DNA from: Fusobacterium_C necrophorum_A
GTDB taxonomy: Bacteria; Fusobacteriota; Fusobacteriia; Fusobacteriales; Fusobacteriaceae
Reading direction: 5' to 3'
NCBI RefSeq assembly: GCF_004134945.1
Contig: NZ_SBAP01000005.1
Coordinates: 1 to 64,000 of the forward strand
Length of the DNA: 64,000 nucleotides
Program-made: the position numbers and the translations under genes
Shown: one piece after another, positions 9,066-17,128 of the stretch
Position numbering within the stretch: the stretch's first letter is position 1
How the letters are laid out: every line of letters begins with the position of its first letter
The notes under the pieces: model-generated
Seen by the model: only the letters and a program-made list of their open reading frames with translations
What the model was told of the DNA's origin: nothing
Database searches by the model: none

Positions 9066-9998
9066 ATGAAAAAAATACTAACAATATTGTTTATGATTTT
9101 GAGTACTACGATACTTGCTTTTACAAATACGCAAGAAATTAATGGAGTAAAGTATACATTCGACTTTAAGGAAGCTCCGAAAAGAGCTGTGAGTATTTCA
9201 CAATTTACAACAGAAATTATGTTGAAATTGGGATTGGCAGATCAAATGATAGGAACGGCATTTTTGGAGGAGGAAATTTATCCCAGTGTGGCAGCTTCCT
9301 ATAAAAGAGTACCTGTATTAGCAGAGAAATGGCCTTCTTTAGAGCAATTATTGGCAAAGGATCCGGACTTTGTGACCGGATGGGAAGTTGCGTTTAAAAA
9401 AGGTGTCGATTCTAAAATGCTTCATAGAAGCAAAATTAATATGTTTGTTCCAAAATCGTCTATTTCTTTTGATGCGGATTTAGATACTTTATTTGAAGAT
9501 TATAGAATGTTTGGAAAAATCTTTCAGAAAGAGAAAGAAGTAGAAAAATATATTGCTTCTGAAAAAGCCAGAGTAGAAAAGATAAAAAAAGATGTAAAGA
9601 ATAAAGAGGAATTTACTTATTTTCTTTATGATTCAGGAACCGACAAAGCTTTTACCGTTTTTGAGGGATTTACAACGAATTTATTGAAATTGGTACATGG
9701 AAAAAATATTTTGTCCGGAAAAGGAGTTCAGAAAACTTGGGGAGAAACCAGCTGGGAGGCTGTCATTGCTGAGGATCCGGATTATTTTATTATTGTGGAT
9801 TACAGTGTGGGAATTCGGGAAGAAACAGATTCTGACAGTAAAATTGAAGCTATTAAGGCAAATCCGAAATTAAAGAATTTAAAAGCTGTCAAAAATAATA
9901 AATTTATTCGAGTAAAATTAGCAGAAATTTGTCCTGGAATTCGAAATGTTGATTTCTTTGAAAGAGTAGCAAAGGAAGTATATAAGATTCATGGATAA
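9066..9998 (+). CDS. ABC transporter substrate-binding protein, iron-siderophore/cobalamin type
   Basis: About 310 residues with an N-terminal signal peptide (KK followed by a hydrophobic stretch to about residue 19) and no lipobox cysteine. The segment RAVSISQFTTEIMLKLGLADQMIG and the later TWGETSWEAVIAEDPDYFIIVDY are typical of the FepB/BtuF/HmuT periplasmic-binding class (helical-backbone binding proteins). It should deliver an iron chelate, haem or corrinoid to the permease that follows; the ligand cannot be told from sequence. The ATG at 9066 is spaced better from GGGGG (9056-9060) than the ATG at 9063. It overlaps the permease gene. Confidence 0.88.
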   Translation: MKKILTILFMILSTTILAFTNTQEINGVKYTFDFKEAPKRAVSISQFTTEIMLKLGLADQMIGTAFLEEEIYPSVAASYKRVPVLAEKWPSLEQLLAKDPDFVTGWEVAFKKGVDSKMLHRSKINMFVPKSSISFDADLDTLFEDYRMFGKIFQKEKEVEKYIASEKARVEKIKKDVKNKEEFTYFLYDSGTDKAFTVFEGFTTNLLKLVHGKNILSGKGVQKTWGETSWEAVIAEDPDYFIIVDYSVGIREETDSDSKIEAIKANPKLKNLKAVKNNKFIRVKLAEICPGIRNVDFFERVAKEVYKIHG

Positions 9999-11025
9999 AA
10001 CAATAAAAATAGGTTTATTATGTGTACTTAGTTTGCTGTTATCTCTCCTTTGCATAGGTTTCGGTTCTATTGTTATTGATAGCAAATGGGTGTTTCAGAT
10101 TGTTGCAAATCATCTTATCGGACAGGAATATTTTTCTATCCATTGGGAAAGAAGTTTTGAAACAATTGTCTGGGATCTGAGAGTTCCCAGAATACTCTTG
10201 GCATTTTTAACGGGGGCTTCTTTGTCTCTCGTAGGGGTTATTATGCAGACCATTACGAAAAATAATTTAGCGGAACCCTACATCTTAGGAATTTCCAGTG
10301 GAGCTTCTGCCGGAGCGGTCGCTGTTATTATTTTATCAAGTTCTTATTCCATGTTGCAAAAATTAAGTATTGAGCAAGGGGCCTTTTTAGGCTCCTTACT
10401 ATCTATTAGTATGGTTTTTTTCATTTCTTCCAAACAAATTATAAAGGGAACTAGTTTAATTTTAACGGGAGTAGGCGTGTCTTCTTTTTTTTCGGCATTG
10501 ACAACTCTAATTATCTATAGCAGTAAAAATAATTCTCAGTTGGTGACAGCCATGTTTTGGATGACCGGAAGTCTGAGTTCGGCAGCTTGGGAAGATTTAA
10601 GCTATCCATTTTTCCTTTTTTTGTTTGCTTTAGGAGTGGTAGTACTATATTCCTATGAAATGGATATTTTGCTAATGGGAGACACCAATGCCAACACCTT
10701 AGGAGTGAATACCACTTTTTTAAAGTGTATGATGATAGGGATTTCAACTTTATTGATTTCTGTTTTGGTATCTTTGACCGGAATTATAGGTTTTATTGGA
10801 TTGGTAATTCCACATATTTCAAGAAAATTGATTGGATATCAGCATAAAACTTTAGTGTTGTTTTCTGTATTTTTAGGAGGAAGCTTTTTAGTGCTTTCCG
10901 ATACCTTTGCTAGAACTTACTTTTCTCCGGAAGAGATGCCAATCGGAGTGATCACTGCCTTTGTAGGAACTCCATTATTTTTATGGATTGTAAGGAAGAA
11001 CTATTCTTATGGAGGAAAAGAATGA
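9991..11025 (+). CDS. FecCD-family ABC transporter permease
   Basis: 344 residues with about nine or ten hydrophobic segments. Family motifs are present: LRVPRILLAFLTGASLSLVG near the N-terminus, EPYILGISSGASAGAV, and GFIGLVIPHISRKLIG, the coupling region that contacts the ATPase. It forms the membrane channel of the importer. The start overlaps the binding-protein gene by eight bases and the stop overlaps the ATPase start by four bases (ATGA), so the three genes are translationally coupled. Confidence 0.93.
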   Translation: MDKTIKIGLLCVLSLLLSLLCIGFGSIVIDSKWVFQIVANHLIGQEYFSIHWERSFETIVWDLRVPRILLAFLTGASLSLVGVIMQTITKNNLAEPYILGISSGASAGAVAVIILSSSYSMLQKLSIEQGAFLGSLLSISMVFFISSKQIIKGTSLILTGVGVSSFFSALTTLIIYSSKNNSQLVTAMFWMTGSLSSAAWEDLSYPFFLFLFALGVVVLYSYEMDILLMGDTNANTLGVNTTFLKCMMIGISTLLISVLVSLTGIIGFIGLVIPHISRKLIGYQHKTLVLFSVFLGGSFLVLSDTFARTYFSPEEMPIGVITAFVGTPLFLWIVRKNYSYGGKE

Positions 11026-11771
11026 TAGAAATTAGAAATTTATCCTATCGGAAAGGAAAAAAACAGATTTTAAAAAATATTTCACTTTCGCTTTCAAAGA
11101 ATTGTATTACCGGAATACTAGGGGCAAACGGCTCGGGGAAAACAACTCTATTAAGACATCTGATTCGAGAATTACCAAGCCATAATGAGATTTATTTTGA
11201 TGGAAGGGAAATCAATCATATTTCTCGGAAAGAGTTTGCAAAATCTTTATCTTTCGTTCCCCAAAATATAGTTTATATTGATGAAATGACAATAGAAGAT
11301 GTTGTAAAAATGGGACGATATCCCTATAAGAAGTTATTTATTAATTATTCTCGAGAGGATGAAAAGATAGTAGAGGAGAGTTTACGAGTATTTGATTTGG
11401 AAGAATTAAGAGAAAAAACGATAGGGACTGTTTCAGGGGGAGAGGCAAAGAGGGCCTTTATTGCGAAGGCTTTTGCACAAAAAACAGAGATAGTAGTTTT
11501 GGATGAACCTATCAATCATTTAGATATCAAGCATCAATTGGGATTGTTGAAATTATTTCAGGAGATGAAAGAAAAAACCATTCTTTTGTCTATTCATAAT
11601 ATTGATTTGGCATTTAAATTTTGTGATCAGATTATTTTGATGAAGAATGGAGAAATTTTAGCTTTTGGAAAGACAGAAGAAGTATTGTCATCCGATAACA
11701 TTTTGGAAGCTTTTGAAGTAGAGGTCACTGTAAAACAAGTGGAGGATGAAAAAAGGATTCTTTATAAATAA
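11022..11771 (+). CDS. ABC transporter ATP-binding protein (iron chelate/corrinoid type)
   Basis: 249 residues from the ATG at 11022, which has GGAGG seven bases upstream. Walker A GANGSGKTT (near residues 33-41), the signature SGGEAKRAFIA, Walker B VVLDEPINHLD and the H-loop SIHNIDLA are all present. It powers the FecCD-type permease. The stop is followed by a bidirectional terminator. The operon may be read from the ATPase promoter far upstream, since no promoter or terminator was identified between ntpD and this cassette. Confidence 0.94.
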   Translation: MIEIRNLSYRKGKKQILKNISLSLSKNCITGILGANGSGKTTLLRHLIRELPSHNEIYFDGREINHISRKEFAKSLSFVPQNIVYIDEMTIEDVVKMGRYPYKKLFINYSREDEKIVEESLRVFDLEELREKTIGTVSGGEAKRAFIAKAFAQKTEIVVLDEPINHLDIKHQLGLLKLFQEMKEKTILLSIHNIDLAFKFCDQIILMKNGEILAFGKTEEVLSSDNILEAFEVEVTVKQVEDEKRILYK

Positions 11772-11789
11772 AATAGTTTCATTGAAAAA

Positions 11790-11831
11790 AAGGATTTCAG
11801 AAATTCTATTTTTAGAATTTCTGAAATCCTT
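11790..11831. terminator. Bidirectional terminator between ABC operon and pdxS
   Basis: A perfect 19-bp inverted repeat (11790-11808 with 11813-11831) around a TTTT loop, with A-rich sequence before and T-rich sequence after. It can serve the plus-strand ABC operon and the minus-strand pdxS. Confidence 0.85.
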
Positions 11832-11858
11832 CTTGTCATTTTACAGGTAGCAGAATTT

Positions 11859-12707
11859 TTAAACTCCTCGTGCCGCCATGATTACTTTAATTTCTTCTTC
11901 GTTGATTCCTACCATGGCTTCTCCTAAATTCTCAGATACTTTTGCAATTATTTCAGGATTTTTATAATTTTGGACTGCTTCTACAATAGCTTTTGCTCGT
12001 TTTCTAGGGTCTCCAGATTTAAAAATTCCACTTCCTACAAAAACTCCATCAGCCCCCAATCTTCTCATTAAGGCTGCATCTGCCGGAGTTGCAACTCCTC
12101 CTGCTGAGAAATTAGGTACGGGTAATCTTCCGTTTTCATGAACATATTTTATCAATTCATAAGAGACTTGTAAGTCTTTCGCCATAACATATAATTCGTC
12201 TTCTCGTAAAGCTTTCACTGTGTTTATTTCTTTCATAATTTGCCTCATATGAGAAACTGCTTGTACAACATCTCCTGTTCCCGCTTCTCCTTTGGTACGA
12301 ATCATCTTTGCTCCTTCACAAATTCTTCGTAGGGCTTCTCCTAAATTTCTTGCCCCACATACAAACGGAGTTTTGAATTCATTTTTATTTACATGGTACA
12401 CATTGTCGGCAGGAGATAATACTTCTGATTCATCAATAAAATCAATCCCAATAGCTTCTAAAATTTCAGCTTCCACGAAATGCCCAATTCTTACTTTTGC
12501 CATGACAGGAATTTTGACTGCTGCCATAATTTCTCGAATCATTTTAGGGTCACTCATTCTTGAAACTCCTCCGGCTGCTCGAATATCGGCTGGGACTCTT
12601 TCCAAAGCCATAACAGCAACTGCACCGGCTTCTTCTGCAATCTTTGCTTGCTCTACATTCGTTACATCCATAATGACTCCACCATTAAATTTTGTAATCA
12701 TATCCAT
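11859..12707 (-). CDS. pdxS: Pyridoxal 5'-phosphate synthase subunit PdxS
   Basis: 282 residues. PdxS makes PLP from ribose 5-phosphate, glyceraldehyde 3-phosphate and ammonia. The catalytic residues correspond to B. subtilis D24, K81 and K149: D14 (VIMDVTN), K71 (MAKVRIGH) and K139 (RTKGEAGTG), a constant offset of ten. The start was set at 12707 because GGGAGG lies just upstream; the frame is open to 12764. PdxS normally works with the glutaminase PdxT, which is usually adjacent, but here the next gene downstream is an unrelated convergent operon. The divergent neighbour is its likely regulator. Confidence 0.96.
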   Translation of the reverse strand: MDMITKFNGGVIMDVTNVEQAKIAEEAGAVAVMALERVPADIRAAGGVSRMSDPKMIREIMAAVKIPVMAKVRIGHFVEAEILEAIGIDFIDESEVLSPADNVYHVNKNEFKTPFVCGARNLGEALRRICEGAKMIRTKGEAGTGDVVQAVSHMRQIMKEINTVKALREDELYVMAKDLQVSYELIKYVHENGRLPVPNFSAGGVATPADAALMRRLGADGVFVGSGIFKSGDPRKRAKAIVEAVQNYKNPEIIAKVSENLGEAMVGINEEEIKVIMAARGV

Positions 12708-12730
12708 CTTTTTTCCTCCCTTTGTTTTCA

Positions 12731-12759
12731 TTGACTTTTCTATAGTATAGTCGTATACT
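12731..12759 (+). promoter_or_regulatory. pdxR promoter with overlapping palindrome (candidate PdxR operator)
   Basis: TTGACT (12731-12736), 17-base spacer, TATACT (12754-12759) directs transcription rightward into the regulator gene. The -10 is one arm of the palindrome AGTATA-GTCG-TATACT (12744-12759), so a protein bound there would block this promoter. The same 100-bp gap must hold the pdxS promoter on the other strand; the left arm read on the minus strand is also TATACT. Operator function is inferred from MocR-family precedent. Confidence 0.6.
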
Positions 12760-12807
12760 GACATTAAATAAAGTATCAGAATAAAAAAAATTTATGAGGT
12801 CAGAAAA

Positions 12808-14202
12808 ATGATGATATTCCCTTTGGACAATAATAGTAAAACTCCTCTATACATTCAGATGTATACAGAAATTAAGAAACAAATTCAAAACGGAAATTTT
12901 CGTGCGGATGAGAGGCTTCCTTCGAAAAAAAATTTTATGGAACACTATCACATTAGTCAAAGTACAGTTCAGAACGCTCTATATCTTTTATTGGAAGAAG
13001 GCTATATTTATTCGATAGAAAGGCGAGGCTATTTTGTTGCCAATGTTGAGAATATGGTAACAACTCCTTTTCTCTGTGAACATAAGACAAAAGAGGAAAA
13101 TATACAGAAAATAAAGTATGACTTTGCTTATTCCGGGGTAGATGCTCAAAGTATTCCTAAAACCATTTTTAAAAGAATTACACGGGATATTTATGAGGAA
13201 CAAAATGAGGATCTCTTGTTTCAGGGAGATATTCAAGGATATTTTCCGCTTCGGGAAAGTATTTGTCAGTACCTATTGAATTCCAGAGGTTTTTCTGTCA
13301 ATCCGAGTCAAATTATCATTAGTTCCGGAATAGAATACCTCTTCTATATTATTTTTAAAATATTTGAAAAAAAAATTTATGGTCTGGAAAATCCCGGTTA
13401 TAAGATGTTACGAGAATTATTTGCATCCAATCAAATAGAATTTTATCCAATTTCTTTAGATGAATCTGGAATAATGGTGGAAGAACTGAAAAAACGGAGG
13501 ATTCAGATTGCCTGTATCACTCCTTCACACCAATTCCCTACCGGAGTTATTATGCCAATTCAGCGTAGAAATGAACTTTTACATTGGGCAAATTCTTCTG
13601 AAGAACATTATATTGTAGAAGATGATTATGACAGTGAATTTAAATACAATGGGAGACCCATTCCCGCTCTAAAAGCTATTGATCAAAAAGACAGAGTGAT
13701 TTACATGGGAAGTTTTTCAAAATCTATCAGTCCGGCTATCCGAGTAAGCTATATGGTATTACCTAAAAATTTACTCAATATTTATGAAAAAAAACTTCCT
13801 TATTTTATTTGTCCGGTTTCCACATTAAGTCAAAAAATGTTATATAAGTTCATTGCAGAAGGATACTTTGTAAAGCATCTAAATCGTATGAGAACTCTCT
13901 ATAAACAGAAAAGAGAGTTCGTTGTACAATGTTTTAAAAAAACAAATATTACAATTTTAGGAGCCGATGCCGGTCTTCATTTGCTCTTAAGTTTTCCTTA
14001 CTTTTTAGATGAGGAGAAATTTTTAGAAGAGTGTCGAAAACACTATGTTCGTATATATTCGATACGTGAATATTATTTTCGAGATAAGCCTTCTCAAAAT
14101 TCGATTTTTCTTTTGGGATATGCAAGCTTGCAAAAAGAACAAATACAGGAGGGAATCTCTATTCTATTAAAACTTTTGGAGAAACATAAACATATTCTAT
14201 AA
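12808..14202 (+). CDS. pdxR: MocR/PdxR-type transcriptional regulator (GntR wHTH plus aminotransferase domain)
   Basis: 464 residues. An N-terminal GntR winged helix (residues ~10-78, with SQSTVQNALYLLLEEGYIYSI) is fused to a fold-type I aminotransferase domain with the PLP lysine K305 in GSFSKSISPAIR, TPSHQFPTG at 238-246 and the EDDYDSEF segment at 271-278. MocR proteins of this type use PLP as effector and activate pdxS. The divergent arrangement with pdxS supports the PdxR assignment. ATG at 12808 is followed three bases later by another ATG; the ribosome site is GAGG. Confidence 0.88.
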   Translation: MMIFPLDNNSKTPLYIQMYTEIKKQIQNGNFRADERLPSKKNFMEHYHISQSTVQNALYLLLEEGYIYSIERRGYFVANVENMVTTPFLCEHKTKEENIQKIKYDFAYSGVDAQSIPKTIFKRITRDIYEEQNEDLLFQGDIQGYFPLRESICQYLLNSRGFSVNPSQIIISSGIEYLFYIIFKIFEKKIYGLENPGYKMLRELFASNQIEFYPISLDESGIMVEELKKRRIQIACITPSHQFPTGVIMPIQRRNELLHWANSSEEHYIVEDDYDSEFKYNGRPIPALKAIDQKDRVIYMGSFSKSISPAIRVSYMVLPKNLLNIYEKKLPYFICPVSTLSQKMLYKFIAEGYFVKHLNRMRTLYKQKREFVVQCFKKTNITILGADAGLHLLLSFPYFLDEEKFLEECRKHYVRIYSIREYYFRDKPSQNSIFLLGYASLQKEQIQEGISILLKLLEKHKHIL

Positions 14203-14224
14203 TTTTTTCTTTTTTTACTCTTGA

Positions 14225-14299
14225 GCAGATATTCCAAATGATACTGTTGCTGTAGGAATTCCTGTTGAGGATGCTGCTAAAATTCCATTAAATTTTTGA
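14225..14299 (+). pseudogene. Remnant of a hexapeptide-repeat acetyltransferase C-terminus
   Basis: The frame reads ADIPNDTVAVGIPVEDAAKI and then ends at TGA (14297). The DIPNDTVAVGIP segment resembles the closing strand of left-handed beta-helix acyltransferases (CysE, maltose acetyltransferase, NeuD type). A stop lies directly upstream in frame and no start is available, so only about 24 codons of a lost gene remain, still attached to a terminator. Confidence 0.5.
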
Positions 14300-14304
14300 A
14301 AAAA

Positions 14305-14347
14305 CACTCAAGTTTCAGTAAGAAAGCTGTTCTTTGAGTGCTTTTTT
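14305..14347 (+). terminator. Rho-independent terminator
   Basis: CACTCAA (14305-14311) pairs with TTGAGTG (14334-14340), flanked by A and T runs. It follows the acetyltransferase remnant and probably once served that gene; it now separates pdxR from the pantothenate cluster. Confidence 0.7.
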
Positions 14348-14445
14348 AATAAAAGGACATAACAGGACAACTTTCCGGAAATTTGCTTTTTTAAAATAAA
14401 TTTGTTACTCTTGTTTCAGAATAAAAAAATTGAAAGGAGAACAAA

Positions 14446-15288
14446 ATGAAAGTAGTAAAAACAATATCAGAAGTAAGAGAGAGTATTTCTGTTCAAAAAA
14501 AGATGGGGAAATCAATCGGTCTTGTTCCCAGTATGGGATTTTTACATGAAGGACATGGTAGTTTAATGGATGCCGCCAGAAAAGAAAGTGATTTTGTTGT
14601 TGTTTCCATTTTTGTTAACCCGACGCAATTTGGAGAAAATGAAGATTATTCCGTATATCCAAGAGATTTGGAGAAAGATATTGTATTCTGTGAGGCTCAT
14701 GGAGTAGATTTAATTTTTGCTCCGGAAGTAGAAGAAATGTACTCGAATCCGAAAATTTCTGTGAAAGTTGTTGAAATTTCAGAAATTCTATGTGGGAAGA
14801 GCAGACCTATCCATTTTGCAGGAGTTTGTACTGTTGTTTCCAAATTGTTCAATATTGTAACTCCTGATTATGCATATTTTGGGCAAAAAGATGCTCAACA
14901 ATTCTATATTCTTCAAAAAATGGTAAAGGATTTAAACTTTGGAGTACAACTGAGAAGATGTCCCATTGTCCGAGAGAAAGACGGCTTAGCAAAATCTTCT
15001 AGAAATGTATACTTAAGTCCGGAAGAAAGAATTCATGCTCTTAGTTTGAGCAAGGCGATTTTTGCTGCTCAGGAGAAAGTAAAAGTAGGAATGACAACAG
15101 CTCCTATTCTTGCAGAAATGAAAGAAATAATTCGTTCTACTCCAAATACAAAAATTGACTATATAGAAGCAGTGGATTTAGATACCTTGAAAGAAACGAC
15201 GATTATTGGAAAAAATACATTATTTGCTATGGCTGTTTATGTTGGAAAAACGAGATTGATTGATAATTTTATTTTAGAGGAGGCATAG
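14446..15288 (+). CDS. panC: Pantothenate synthetase (pantoate-beta-alanine ligase)
   Basis: 280 residues. PanC joins pantoate and beta-alanine with ATP to give pantothenate. The HxGH nucleotide-binding motif is H34-E-G-H37 in VPSMGFLHEGHGSL, followed by the SIFVNPTQFGENEDYSVYPR segment and the YFGQKDAQQFYILQKMVKDL block of the family. AAAGGAG precedes the ATG. It opens a four-gene cluster with a BASS transporter, a DUF2520 protein and panB. panD is not in the cluster, so beta-alanine must come from elsewhere. Confidence 0.97.
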   Translation: MKVVKTISEVRESISVQKKMGKSIGLVPSMGFLHEGHGSLMDAARKESDFVVVSIFVNPTQFGENEDYSVYPRDLEKDIVFCEAHGVDLIFAPEVEEMYSNPKISVKVVEISEILCGKSRPIHFAGVCTVVSKLFNIVTPDYAYFGQKDAQQFYILQKMVKDLNFGVQLRRCPIVREKDGLAKSSRNVYLSPEERIHALSLSKAIFAAQEKVKVGMTTAPILAEMKEIIRSTPNTKIDYIEAVDLDTLKETTIIGKNTLFAMAVYVGKTRLIDNFILEEA

Positions 15289-15290
15289 AA

Positions 15291-16232
15291 ATGACCATTC
15301 AAAATATAAGCAAGAAATTAGCTTCTAATGTTTCTTATATTATTATTGCTTTTTCCATTTTGGCTTTTTTTCATCCTACCTTATTTTTTTGGGCAAATTC
15401 TTACAGTGCCGCTTTGTTAGGAGTTGCCATGTTTGGAATGGGATTGACTATCAGTGTAGAAGATTTCAAAATTTTGTGTAAACGTCCTAGGGAAATTACA
15501 ATAGGCTGTATTGCTCAATATACAATTATGCCAGCATTGGCTTATTGCCTGTCTAAAGTTTTTTATTTACCGCCGGATATTGCTTTGGGGGTTATTTTGG
15601 TGGGCTGTTGTCCCGGTGGAACGGCAAGCAATGTAATTACTTATATTGCAGATGGAGATGTTCCTCTCTCCGTAGGGATGACTATGGTTTCTACTTTATT
15701 TGCTCCCATCATGACTCCATTTTTAGTTTACATCTTAGCGGATAAATGGGTAGAAGTCCATTTTTTCGCCATGTTGTTATCTACGGTAAAAATAGTATTA
15801 CTTCCGATTACTTTAGGAATTTTCATCAATTATTTGTTTCCGAGACAAGTAGAAAAATCTAAAAATGTTCTTCCTTTAGTTTCTATTATAGCCATTGTTT
15901 TATTGATCAGTGCAATTGTAGCCTTAAATTCTGAAAAATTATTACATTCTGCTCTTTTGATTTTGGTGGTTGTTATATTACATAATTTATTGGGACTTTT
16001 ACTTGGAATGATCGTTTCAAGATTTTTCAGATTATCTCATAAAAAGGAAACAGCTGTAGCCATTGAAGTTTCTATGCAAAATAGCGGATTGGCTATTAAC
16101 TTGGCTCTGACAAATTTTGCTGCAAATCCTATAGCAACGATTCCCGGAGCTATTTTTAGTGTTTGGCATAATATTGCGGGCTCTATTTTTGCAAGTCTGC
16201 GTCGTACAAGGAATGATATATGTACAAGATAG
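15291..16232 (+). CDS. panS: BASS-family transporter, candidate pantoate/ketopantoate carrier (PanS-like)
   Basis: 313 residues with about nine hydrophobic segments. The family motifs GMGLTISVEDF (after TM2), CCPGGTASNVIT and EVSMQNSGLAINLA, which build the crossed discontinuous helices of bile acid:sodium symporters, are present. PanS of Salmonella, a BASS member, moves ketopantoate; position between panC and panB supports a similar substrate here, but this is inference. The ribosome site is GGAGGCAT. Its last 13 bases overlap the next gene. Confidence 0.8.
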   Translation: MTIQNISKKLASNVSYIIIAFSILAFFHPTLFFWANSYSAALLGVAMFGMGLTISVEDFKILCKRPREITIGCIAQYTIMPALAYCLSKVFYLPPDIALGVILVGCCPGGTASNVITYIADGDVPLSVGMTMVSTLFAPIMTPFLVYILADKWVEVHFFAMLLSTVKIVLLPITLGIFINYLFPRQVEKSKNVLPLVSIIAIVLLISAIVALNSEKLLHSALLILVVVILHNLLGLLLGMIVSRFFRLSHKKETAVAIEVSMQNSGLAINLALTNFAANPIATIPGAIFSVWHNIAGSIFASLRRTRNDICTR

Positions 16233-17128
16233 GAATTATTGGAGCAGGAAAAGTGGGAAGTTCTTTGGGGAACTATTTTTCTAAGTTGCGGAATTGTCAA
16301 ATAACGGGTTATTATAGTAGAAGTGTTGAAAGCTCTCTTTTTTCAGCACAATACACTTGTTCCAAAGTTTTTTCTACAATAGAGGAACTTGCTCAGGAAA
16401 GTAATATTCTTATGATTACAACACCGGATGACATGATTTTAAAAATTTGGAAAAAACTTATACAAATGAATATCAAAGAAAAAATGATTTGCCATTGCAG
16501 TGGATCGCTTAGCTCCGATATATTTGAAAATGCTAAAAACTATGGAGCTTATGTTTGCTCTCTACATCCACTTATGGCAATCCACAATAAAAAATTGAAT
16601 GTTGAGAAACTTCGAGCTGCTTTTTTTACCCTAGAAGGAAATCCTCTTGCCGTTCAATCTTGGGAGTCTATCCTGAAAGAAGCGAAAAATTCTTATAAAG
16701 TATTGGAAAAAACAGATAAAAGGGCCTATCATGCAGCTTCCGTTTTTATGAGCAATTTTGTAATTTCTCTTGGAAAGGTAGCCATCAGACTCTTAATGTC
16801 TTGTAATTTCACGGAAAAAGAAAGTTTAAAAGCTCTTTCGATATTGGCTCAAGAAAATCTTAGGACTTTTTTACAACAAGGTCCCAAAGATTCTTTAACG
16901 GGTCCCGTGGAAAGAAATGATTTGGGAACTCTTCAAAAACATCTTTCTTTGTTTCAAGAAAATAAAGATATTGAAGTAGAAATACTATATCGTCTGTTGA
17001 GTTTAGAACTTTCCAAGATTGCTATGGAGAAAAATCCTACTCAAAATTATCAAGCACTACAAACTATGTTAAAGGAGAATGAAATCTATGAAAAATACTG
17101 TACTAAGCTTCCAAGAGGCAAAAAATAA
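16220..17128 (+). CDS. DUF2520 Rossmann-fold oxidoreductase, candidate ketopantoate reductase
   Basis: 302 residues. The N-terminus is a dinucleotide-binding fold (KIGIIGAGKVGSSLGNYF, glycine motif at residues 8-13), and the C-terminal half is helical, as in the Rossmann-like plus DUF2520 family related to ProC and PanE-like dehydrogenases. HPLMA (near 115) and the YHAASVFMSNFV block are family features. The gene lies between panS-like and panB with overlaps on both sides, and no canonical panE is present, so it may reduce ketopantoate to pantoate. That function is inferred from context only. Confidence 0.75.
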   Translation: MYKIGIIGAGKVGSSLGNYFSKLRNCQITGYYSRSVESSLFSAQYTCSKVFSTIEELAQESNILMITTPDDMILKIWKKLIQMNIKEKMICHCSGSLSSDIFENAKNYGAYVCSLHPLMAIHNKKLNVEKLRAAFFTLEGNPLAVQSWESILKEAKNSYKVLEKTDKRAYHAASVFMSNFVISLGKVAIRLLMSCNFTEKESLKALSILAQENLRTFLQQGPKDSLTGPVERNDLGTLQKHLSLFQENKDIEVEILYRLLSLELSKIAMEKNPTQNYQALQTMLKENEIYEKYCTKLPRGKK

